Shown here one piece after another: positions 6,219 to 12,429 of a stretch of DNA of 12,429 nucleotides; position 1 is the stretch's first letter, and each line of letters begins with the position of its first letter. The position numbers were made by a program, and so were the translations under genes. The stretch covers positions 1 through 12,429 of the forward strand of contig CAYZAK010000046.1 in assembly GCA_964476445.1 (NCBI GenBank), read 5' to 3'. A model generated the notes under the pieces. That model did no database searches and had not been told where the DNA came from. It worked only from the letters and a program-made list of their open reading frames with translations. Source of the stretch: CAYZAK01 sp964476445 (lineage in GTDB: Bacteria > CG03 > SLGR01 > JAGXOG01).

Positions 6219-8306
6219 TTACCCCATATTCAGGTATTTAAAATCTTCGGCCAGCTCTTTTTTTCCTTCAGTCCTAAAAAGGTCTTTTATATGATCATCC
6301 ATGGTAAAATAAATCACCTGCCAGCCGTTTTGGGCCAGGTTTATAATAAACTCAACCATGGACTCTCTTCTTTTGTAATCGGAATACTGAAAAGCGTCGT
6401 CTAATATAAAAAAAGCTCTTTTTGTCTTAAAAAGTTTTTTGATTATTCCCACCCTCAAGGCCAAAAGAACCTGCTGGAAAGCTCCGGTACTCAGCTCCGG
6501 TAGTTTAAAGTCGGAATATTTATCCGAGACTACAACATCTCCCTCTCTGAAGTAAAATCTGTTATATCTACCGGTTAATTTATAAAGAATACTCTGCAGG
6601 TCTTTAGTCTTTAAATTTTCCTTTATCTTTTTCTCCTCCCTGCTGTTTAGTTCTTTAACTGATTTATAAACGGTACTTTCGGCAATTAGCTTGGAGGTAA
6701 GATCTCTGTACTCTCCGACAATTTTCTCTTTCAGGCTCCTTAATCTATTAATAAGTTCGCTAAAATCTATTTTCGGACCGGTATCTTCTTCTCCTAAAAT
6801 ATTTATTATTTTAAATTTCAGATTTTTCAGTTTCTCTTTTTCGTCGTCAAGTTTTTTTTGGACCTGTTCCTTTTGGGTTATTAATTTAGCCTCTTTATCT
6901 TTAGAGTATTTGTAACCGGGATTTTCTTTAATAAAATTATCTTCGCTAATATTTAAGCCGGCCCGACGTTCTTTTTTCCGAGAAAGTTCGTTGTTTAGTT
7001 CTTCTCTTTCCTCCTCCAGCCGGTTTACGGCCGGCCTCCACTCATTTTCTTTTAAATTCTCACCGGTAAAATTCAAAAAATTCCCGTCAATCTTTTCCTC
7101 CAGTTTTTGTAAATCATCATTTAACTGTTTTAAATCATCTTTAAGAATATCGTACCTGTTCTTTTTCCCGGCCAGCTCTTCCTTTTTGCTTTTCAGGGTG
7201 GGTAAATCTTTAAGTTTTTCACCAAATTTATCCATATAATTCTTCTTTATCCTGTTTAATTCCGCCTGTTTTTCTCTATGCGCCGGTAACATTCTATCTT
7301 TAACCAAATTAAATACGATCCCTATAATTATAATACCCGCCGAAACCCACGGTTCAATAAATATAAAACTAGCTGCCAGAACAAGAAGGGCCGTCATTAT
7401 CCCGACCTTCCATTTTTTAAACTCTGATGTTTTTTTTAACTCTCCGTATAGTTCTGCGGCATTTTCTGTCCAGGCGTAGTTATCTTTTGAATCTGCCAAT
7501 TTCTCCAATTTATTTTTTTTATCCTCTATGCTTTTTAACAGGGTGCTCCGTCTGGACACTTTATCTTTCAACGAGGATATCCGGTCCATTCTTCTTTTTT
7601 TGAGTTTTTTTCCCAGCTCTTTTATCTTTTCGGTTAAAGAATAGGCCAGGTACCTTTTCGCCATTCTTTCTCTTTTAAGATTTCTGTTTGTTTTTTCTAA
7701 TTCCCTGCTGTATCTTTGTACCGGCCCGCCGGCATATTTTTTATTTATTGTTTTTAAAATCTGTTCTATGTTTTTTAATTTTTTAAAGGTATTATCCTTG
7801 TTTTTTACTAAATTGGTGCTTGAAGAAACCGAGATATCCTCTGATTCGATCTTCGCCCTCCCCACAGTTTTACTCAGCCGGTTAAATATTTGATCTAAAA
7901 TTTGACTGCCGGAAAGCAGTTTCTTTAAAATTTTAAGCGACACCCCCCGCTTTGCGCTATCCGGGTCTATTTTAATTTTTGATCCTTTTACAATCATTAA
8001 CCGGGATAGTTCCGGTGTTATCTCAGAAAAACTATCTTTTAAAAAATCGGACAATTTAAGATCACTTTTAGGGGAAAAAACTTTATTTTCTTCGCCTAAA
8101 CCTCCGAGAGTTACCTTTCCGTTTCCGCCCCCTTTTCTTAAATCCCACATCCCAGTTTTATTTTTAAACAAAGCCCGGATTAAAAACTCCACTATAAAGG
8201 TTTTTCCCGTTTCGTTTTTTCCGTATACAAGGTTTAAGTTAGCCGGTTTAAAATCAAACTTTTTTACCGGCCCTAAATCCTTGACATTAATTTTTTCTAT
8301 TTTCAT
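6219..8306 (-). CDS. SbcC/YhaN-like ABC ATPase with coiled coils and a membrane hairpin
   Basis: A 695-residue SMC/Rad50-type ATPase. The N-terminal half-site has Walker A GKNETGKT (29-36). The C-terminal half has the signature LSTGAFQQ (605-612), Walker B FFILDDAF (632-639) and the D-loop YSDYKRR. Long Lys/Glu-rich coiled coils (about 170-295 and 340-565) join them. At the apex, in place of a Rad50 zinc hook, are two hydrophobic segments (about 301-319 and 321-335) that look like a transmembrane hairpin. The protein appears to have no cysteine at all, so a CxxC hook is excluded. This layout fits the YhaN branch (AAA_27) rather than true SbcC, and the protein is shorter than the usual 900-1000 residues. 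The Walker B residue after the Asp is a second Asp instead of the usual Glu. It starts 12 bases after the SbcD-like gene, its expected partner, with a weak AGAG ribosome site. Confidence 0.85.
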   Translation of the reverse strand: MKIEKINVKDLGPVKKFDFKPANLNLVYGKNETGKTFIVEFLIRALFKNKTGMWDLRKGGGNGKVTLGGLGEENKVFSPKSDLKLSDFLKDSFSEITPELSRLMIVKGSKIKIDPDSAKRGVSLKILKKLLSGSQILDQIFNRLSKTVGRAKIESEDISVSSSTNLVKNKDNTFKKLKNIEQILKTINKKYAGGPVQRYSRELEKTNRNLKRERMAKRYLAYSLTEKIKELGKKLKKRRMDRISSLKDKVSRRSTLLKSIEDKKNKLEKLADSKDNYAWTENAAELYGELKKTSEFKKWKVGIMTALLVLAASFIFIEPWVSAGIIIIGIVFNLVKDRMLPAHREKQAELNRIKKNYMDKFGEKLKDLPTLKSKKEELAGKKNRYDILKDDLKQLNDDLQKLEEKIDGNFLNFTGENLKENEWRPAVNRLEEEREELNNELSRKKERRAGLNISEDNFIKENPGYKYSKDKEAKLITQKEQVQKKLDDEKEKLKNLKFKIINILGEEDTGPKIDFSELINRLRSLKEKIVGEYRDLTSKLIAESTVYKSVKELNSREEKKIKENLKTKDLQSILYKLTGRYNRFYFREGDVVVSDKYSDFKLPELSTGAFQQVLLALRVGIIKKLFKTKRAFFILDDAFQYSDYKRRESMVEFIINLAQNGWQVIYFTMDDHIKDLFRTEGKKELAEDFKYLNMG

Positions 8307-8318
8307 ATATAATCTCTG

Positions 8319-9383
8319 CTATTTTTGATAAATAATTTTCATTATATCCAATACAACCTTTTCCTTATCCGGCGAATCCGGTTTGTTAAAATTCCACTTT
8401 AAATTTTCTTCCATCCAGTTTACCGTCAACTCCGCGATTTCGGATTTCTGGCTGTTGCCGGCGAAATTAAGGTCCACGGTATCCGGTTCCCGGTTATTAT
8501 AAAATTTAAATCCCGAAAATCTTTCTTTCACAAGGCGGGTTATTTTTTTCTTATTTTTGGTAAAACCGGATACTTTTACCCTTATTTCGGTCTTCTCTTT
8601 TTGGACTTGCGTTAGATCCCATTCTTCTTTTACCTTCTTTATTTCATTTTTAAGATAACTTTCTTCGTCTTCAACGGGCAGAAGAGTCAATTCGGCCGTA
8701 AAATACAGTATGTCGGTTTTAACCGGCCTGGATTTCACCCTTAAATTTTTAGTATCAACTATCAGATATCTTCTTTTACCGGTTTCGGTTATATCCATTG
8801 GCACAGGCGATCCGGGATAGTAAAGGTCGTCTTCGGACAACGGTTTGTGGATGTGTCCCAGAAAAATTTTATCCGGCCGGTAAATTTTTCTGTCCTGATC
8901 GGTAAGAGGCATATATATACCCGGTTCATACAGGTTTCTGTTATCAATATTGCCCAGCCAGTCCCCGTGACCAATAAGAACCCATGGCCGGTCTTTTTTG
9001 ATTTTTCCCACTACCTTTTCTAACTCTTCCCCCATGGCCACCCCCGGGCGGTAGGGAACCATCACAAATTGAGTACTGTCAAAATTTAAAATTTTTGGGG
9101 ATCCGGTAACCGGTTTTATATTATTTGAACTGAATTTCTCTCCTTTAATATCCGGGTCGTGATTACCGGGTATAATATAAAAACTTGTATCACCGTACTC
9201 CCGGGTTATCTTTTCAAATTTTGCGTAATTTTCCATATCCTTATCAAAAAGATCCCCGGCTATTATAATATTGTCTATACCATCTTCAGCCAGATTTTCA
9301 AGAATATTTTTTAACCCCTTATACCTTGAGGAATCTCCCCCGGAACCCTGAAGATGTATATCAGCTGTAATCGCTATTTTCAT
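8319..9383 (-). CDS. SbcD/YhaO/Mre11-like metallophosphatase, DNA nuclease subunit
   Basis: A 354-residue calcineurin-like phosphoesterase, the likely nuclease partner of the following ATPase. The metal-binding motifs are in order: DIH (D8, H10), GDLFD (D44), GNHD (N74, H75), GHGD (H139) and GHIH (H177, H179), then the Mre11-family YYPGSPVPMD (188-197). The C-terminal part (about 220-354) is a capping and ATPase-contact region, rich in charged residues. It lacks recognisable extra domains and matches the short SbcD/YhaO length. The ATG at 9381-9383 follows an in-frame TAA. The nearest ribosome-site-like sequence (AGGGAG) is 16 bases away, so initiation may be weak. The 58-base gap to the DUF362 gene is the largest in this gene string and could hold a promoter, but I see no good match and no terminator. 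Confidence 0.9.
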   Translation of the reverse strand: MKIAITADIHLQGSGGDSSRYKGLKNILENLAEDGIDNIIIAGDLFDKDMENYAKFEKITREYGDTSFYIIPGNHDPDIKGEKFSSNNIKPVTGSPKILNFDSTQFVMVPYRPGVAMGEELEKVVGKIKKDRPWVLIGHGDWLGNIDNRNLYEPGIYMPLTDQDRKIYRPDKIFLGHIHKPLSEDDLYYPGSPVPMDITETGKRRYLIVDTKNLRVKSRPVKTDILYFTAELTLLPVEDEESYLKNEIKKVKEEWDLTQVQKEKTEIRVKVSGFTKNKKKITRLVKERFSGFKFYNNREPDTVDLNFAGNSQKSEIAELTVNWMEENLKWNFNKPDSPDKEKVVLDIMKIIYQK

Positions 9384-9441
9384 GTTTAAAAATTATTTAC
9401 TCCCTAAATACCTGAACTTTATTTATCTTTTGACATCTTTA

Positions 9442-10545
9442 TTAATCGAGTTCTATAAGATTATATTTTCTTTCGCCCAGCCCGATTTTTTGAGCATATC
9501 CAAACAGGGGTTCGGGATTGGTTTCGGGATGTCCTCCCTTAAATTTATCTTCACCTTTTTTAAGACCCGCAGCTTTACTGTTTTCCATGGCCCCGGCATT
9601 CTTTACCATATCGTAAGAGGCCTGATCCAGGGCCACCGGATCTTTAGAGGCCATTATTCCAATATCCCGGGTAAGGGGAGCGTCGGAGAACCCGTAACAG
9701 TCGCATTCGGGAGTTATATCCTCAAGGAAATTAAAAAACCATATCTTATCTTTTTTGGGTTTCATAACCCCCAGGGCGTATTCCACGGTTCTTTTCTGAG
9801 CTTCGGAAAAATCCATATCCCAGCTTATCTTAACCGCCCTGTACCGGCAGACCATTATGCAGTGACCGCATCCGGTGCAGATATCTCTGTCGATTACCGC
9901 TCCCTGGTCGGTCATCTTTACGGCCTCCTCCGGACAGTGTCTTATACAGGCCCCGCATCTAGTGCAGTTATCCTGATTCACAGACGGTTTTACTGAGGAA
10001 TGAAGAGATAACTTGCCTTCTTTAACGGCCAGCCCCATACCAATATTTTTTACCGCTCCTCCGAAACCGAACATTTCATGCCCTTTAAAATGGCTAAGCA
10101 CTATCATAGCTTTGGCCCGGTGGGCCTCCCCGGCTATTTTTACTTTTTTATAGTATTTTTGGTTTATTTCAACCTCCACCCGGTTGCCGCTGTCTATACC
10201 GTCGGCAATAATAACGGGAGCGCCGGTCACCGTATAGGAAAAACCGTTTCTAACGGCTGTATTCAAATGTCTTACTCCGTCAGCCCGGGGACCGTGGTAA
10301 ATTGTGTTGGCGTCGGTAAGAAATGGAAGAGCCCGGCAGTCCTTCACTTTCCGGGTAAAAGGCCTTACATATACCGGCCTTAAAAAAGTGGTCAGCCCCG
10401 GTTCACCGAAATGTAGTTTTACGGCCACCGTGTCGTTGGGATTTAAAGCTTTCTCCATATCCGTTTTATCTATGAGATTTTTCAATCTGTCTATTACAGA
10501 ATTGTCCACATCGGCCCGGCGGTCTATAAAATAGACATCACTCAT
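9442..10545 (-). CDS. DUF362 protein with two [4Fe-4S] ferredoxin motifs
   Basis: A 367-residue DUF362-family iron-sulfur protein of unknown reaction. Family motifs are VKLHFGEPG (42-50), FLTDANTIYHGPR (75-87), the stretch HFKGHEMFGFGGAVKNIGMG (152-171), and late DPVALDQAS. A 2[4Fe-4S] ferredoxin insert lies at about 190-240, with C194/C197/C200/C204 and C223/C226/C229/C233, both in CxxCxxCxxxC form. A further CxC (ECDC) lies before the C-terminal DUF362 block. No signal peptide or membrane segment is visible, so it should be cytoplasmic. The ATG overlaps the last codons of larC by eight bases, and its GGAGGAG ribosome site lies inside larC, so the two are translated together. The context suggests a redox or electron-transfer role connected with the nickel-cofactor genes, but this is inference: DUF362 proteins occur in many settings. 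Family call is firm; function is open. Confidence 0.9.
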   Translation of the reverse strand: MSDVYFIDRRADVDNSVIDRLKNLIDKTDMEKALNPNDTVAVKLHFGEPGLTTFLRPVYVRPFTRKVKDCRALPFLTDANTIYHGPRADGVRHLNTAVRNGFSYTVTGAPVIIADGIDSGNRVEVEINQKYYKKVKIAGEAHRAKAMIVLSHFKGHEMFGFGGAVKNIGMGLAVKEGKLSLHSSVKPSVNQDNCTRCGACIRHCPEEAVKMTDQGAVIDRDICTGCGHCIMVCRYRAVKISWDMDFSEAQKRTVEYALGVMKPKKDKIWFFNFLEDITPECDCYGFSDAPLTRDIGIMASKDPVALDQASYDMVKNAGAMENSKAAGLKKGEDKFKGGHPETNPEPLFGYAQKIGLGERKYNLIELD

Positions 10546-11647
10546 TTTTGAACTCCTCCATAATATTTTGTCTTAATATTGTAATATTTTGATCGTTCTC
10601 TTCAGCCAGCCTCTTTAAATCCCCGTATTCGGGTTTATATTTATTTCCGGACGGAGTACGGTATTTTTTTATTCCGCATTTTCCATAGCTGGAGTTTAAA
10701 TATTCTATATCTCTTTTTGTAACCAGACGGTTCACTTCCGAAACCCTAAATCCGGCGGTGGACGTCTCTTTAAATATCAGACCCTTTACCCGGTTAAAAT
10801 CTTTTTCTTTGCATAACAGCTCTATTTTGTAACCCGGTCGCCCTTTTTTCATAAACACGGGTACCACCCATATATCAACAGCCGATGAACTTGCTTTTTC
10901 TTTAAAATAGCCTACGTCCTCACCGGTCATATCATCCACATTGAACTCCACCTTTTTTAAAGTATTTTTCCCCGAACGGCTTCCCTGGAAAATCCGGAGC
11001 GAGCTTCTTTTTCCCATCCCGTAACCGGTCTTTTCCACTACGATATCGGGCACCGAAAAATCAGCCGTCTCACCTAAAATGGCTGCAGCGGTAGGAGTCA
11101 AGAGCTCTTCGTCTTTATCGCTCATTTTCACCGGCATATTTTTTATAAGTTCCCCGGTCGCCGGTGAAGGAACGGGAATCTCCCCATGGGCTGTCTTTGC
11201 CGTTCCCCTCCCCACGGTCAGAGTACGGCAGTAAATTTTTTCATCTTTGGTTAAAAGTAAAAAAGAGAGAATTTCCAAAAACGTATCCGGTCCTCCAATC
11301 TCATGAAGATGAATTTCATCTACCGAACTTCCGTGTACAGAGGATTCGGCATTAAATATCCGGGTATATACGGCAATAAGTTTTTTTCTGATTTTGGAAG
11401 AAATTTTAAGTTTGCCGGCGTAATCTTTTATTTTTTCCCGGGTGTCCAATCTTTTATCCGGCCCCAAAAAGCTCAGCCGGGTTCCGGTAATAGAATTTTT
11501 AGAAATATTTTTAATATCCGCTGTTACGTTTTTCAGTCCGGCCTGTCTTAATTTAAAAATCAAATTTTCAGGATTCTTCTCCGTATCCAGCAGCGCCCCG
11601 ACAAGCATGTCCCCGGAGGCCCCTGTGTAACAGTCTATTACAATCAT
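10538..11647 (-). CDS. larC: LarC, nickel insertion enzyme of the NPN cofactor pathway (DUF111)
   Basis: A 369-residue LarC, which in the lactate-racemase system inserts nickel into the thiolated nicotinate mononucleotide to give the nickel-pincer nucleotide, using CTP. Motifs in order: DCYTGASGDM (5-14), IHLHEIGGPD (about 112-121), HGEIPVPSPAT, ELLTPTAAAIL, GYGMGKRSS, VEFNVDDMTGE, DIWVVPVFMKKGRPG, ETSTAGFR and KYKPEYGDL near the end. Both halves (LarC1 and LarC2) lie in one continuous frame, whereas in Lactobacillus plantarum they are joined by a programmed frameshift. The ATG overlaps the larB stop as ATGA, the classic coupled arrangement. Its 3' end overlaps the DUF362 gene. No LarA-type racemase is in the window, so the enzyme that receives the cofactor is unknown. 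Confidence 0.93.
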   Translation of the reverse strand: MIVIDCYTGASGDMLVGALLDTEKNPENLIFKLRQAGLKNVTADIKNISKNSITGTRLSFLGPDKRLDTREKIKDYAGKLKISSKIRKKLIAVYTRIFNAESSVHGSSVDEIHLHEIGGPDTFLEILSFLLLTKDEKIYCRTLTVGRGTAKTAHGEIPVPSPATGELIKNMPVKMSDKDEELLTPTAAAILGETADFSVPDIVVEKTGYGMGKRSSLRIFQGSRSGKNTLKKVEFNVDDMTGEDVGYFKEKASSSAVDIWVVPVFMKKGRPGYKIELLCKEKDFNRVKGLIFKETSTAGFRVSEVNRLVTKRDIEYLNSSYGKCGIKKYRTPSGNKYKPEYGDLKRLAEENDQNITILRQNIMEEFKNE

Positions 11648-12393
11648 GACCGGTTAATCAAAGAAGCGGTGTACCCGGCTCCAAACCCGTTATCTATATT
11701 TACTACCGTAACCCCCGGCGCGCAGGAATTAAGCATGGTCAAAAGGGGGGCCACCCCGTCAAAGTTGGCACCGTATCCCGTAGAAGTGGGTACGGCTATT
11801 ACCGGACAGGGGACCAAACCGCCGGCAACCGAGGGAAGTACCCCGTCCATACCGGCCACCACAATTAACACCCGGCTCTTTTTATAGGAATCCAGATCCG
11901 CCAGAAACCGGTGAATTCCGGATACTCCGGCGTCAAAAACTTCTCGTACTATGTTTCCCATGGCCTTTAACGTCGCTGTGGCTTCCCGGGCCACGGGTAT
12001 GTCGGCCGTTCCAGCAGTCACCACCGGTACGGGCCGGCCCTTGCCGGACTCTCCGGACTGGCCGATTACAACCGCTCTTCCCCGGGGGAAATATTCATGC
12101 CCGGGCAACTCTTCTTTTATTTTTTTATATTTTTCCCCTGCTACGCGGGTAATCAATACCCGTCCGCTGCGGTTAAAAATTTTTTGGGCTATATTTAAAA
12201 TTTCCTCGCCGGTCTTGCCCTTACCGAAAATAACTTCGGGATACCCCTTGCGATCGTCGCGGTTGTGATCGATACGGGCGTAATCGATTTTTTCAAAAGA
12301 GAGTTTCTTTAACTCTTTAACCGCCTCCCGGGTAGTTATGCTTTTCTCTTTTATATCCTCAATAAGTTTCAGATATTTTTTGTCTTTATCCAT
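11644..12393 (-). CDS. larB: LarB, nicotinate dinucleotide carboxylase of the NPN pathway
   Basis: A 249-residue LarB, which carboxylates the pyridine ring of nicotinic acid adenine dinucleotide and hydrolyses its phosphoanhydride, the first step to the nickel-pincer cofactor. An N-terminal LarB-specific part carries YARIDHNRDDRKGYPEVIFG (38-57). The PurE-like core has GTADIPVAREA (128-138), VAGMDGVLPSVAGGLV (179-194), VPTSTGYGANF (201-211) and LNSCAPGVTVVNIDNGFGAGY (221-241, with C224 as the probable ring-adding cysteine). Full family length. It begins six bases after the stop of the upstream frame, with no clear ribosome site, which suggests coupling to that gene. The stop overlaps the larC ATG by four bases. 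Confidence 0.93.
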   Translation of the reverse strand: MDKDKKYLKLIEDIKEKSITTREAVKELKKLSFEKIDYARIDHNRDDRKGYPEVIFGKGKTGEEILNIAQKIFNRSGRVLITRVAGEKYKKIKEELPGHEYFPRGRAVVIGQSGESGKGRPVPVVTAGTADIPVAREATATLKAMGNIVREVFDAGVSGIHRFLADLDSYKKSRVLIVVAGMDGVLPSVAGGLVPCPVIAVPTSTGYGANFDGVAPLLTMLNSCAPGVTVVNIDNGFGAGYTASLINRS

Positions 12394-12399
12394 AATTTT

Positions 12400-12429
12400 T
12401 TATTTATCTATTACCCTGTTCATCTTTCC
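12400..12429 (-). CDS. 3' end of an upstream gene, possibly larE (partial)
   Basis: The minus strand reads GKMNRVIDK then TAA, six bases before the larB ATG. LarE proteins, the sulfur-transfer step between LarB and LarC, typically end with a motif like Gly-Tyr-Arg-[ST]-Gly-x-[ML]-Asn, and GKMN fits its tail. The position directly ahead of larB also suits larE. Nine residues are too few for a firm call, and even the reading frame is inferred from the stop position. Confidence 0.4.
   Translation of the reverse strand, partial: GKMNRVIDK

Noticed and set aside
9384..9441. Short frame Met-Ser-Lys-Asp-Lys in the gap before the SbcD-like gene
   Set aside because: Five codons without a ribosome site; nothing supports translation, and it shows no leader-peptide or attenuator structure.
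9382..9996. Plus-strand frame of 204 residues opposite the DUF362 gene
   Set aside because: It is antisense to a gene with clear family motifs, has no domain of its own and no ribosome site. It is a by-product of the codon bias of the opposite strand.
163..12393. A dedicated anti-phage or other novel defence island built from the nuclease, ATPase and polymerase genes
   Set aside because: The families are common repair and housekeeping types, there are no toxin, restriction or integrase genes among them, and codon and base usage look uniform across the genes.

Overview
The window is a compact, almost fully coding stretch of a bacterial chromosome. Every gene supported here lies on the minus strand, so transcription runs from high to low coordinates. 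DNA is AT-rich and the proteins are rich in Lys and Glu. An outer-membrane beta-barrel protein with a cleavable signal peptide and a terminal Phe indicates a two-membrane envelope. Strong AAGGAGG-type ribosome sites, LarB/LarC and a YhaN-like ATPase fit a diderm Firmicute such as Halanaerobiales, but this placement is an inference from general character, not from a marker gene.

In transcription order, the window opens with the last codons of an upstream gene (possibly larE), then larB and larC. These are enzymes for the nickel-pincer (NPN) cofactor of lactate-racemase-type enzymes. larC overlaps a DUF362 protein carrying a two-cluster ferredoxin domain. After 58 bases come a SbcD/YhaO-like nuclease, a SbcC/YhaN-like ATPase with a membrane hairpin where the zinc hook would be, DNA polymerase IV (dinB), and a secreted transglutaminase-like protein with a tyrosine-zippered coiled coil. 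Spacings from larB to the transglutaminase gene range from small overlaps to 12 bases, except for that one 58-base gap, so one or two operons are likely.

A PorT-like outer-membrane protein follows with its own promoter, closed by a strong terminator that works in both directions. A second unit then starts: a promoter with a perfect -35, a DnaQ-type DEDDh exonuclease that appears to start at a rare ATT codon, and RNase R. About four bases beyond the RNase R stop codon lies one end of an IS30-family insertion sequence. It is cut off by the window edge and carries its own promoter and a start-site hairpin.

Most genes are well-known housekeeping or cofactor families. The points most worth checking are the ATT start, the insulating hairpin in the insertion sequence, the membrane-hairpin SbcC-like protein coupled to dinB, the DUF362 ferredoxin attached to the lar genes, the tyrosine heptad coiled coil, and a strong excess of CCGG in coding DNA. 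There is no gene-free stretch over 300 bases, and I found no RNA genes or CRISPR array.
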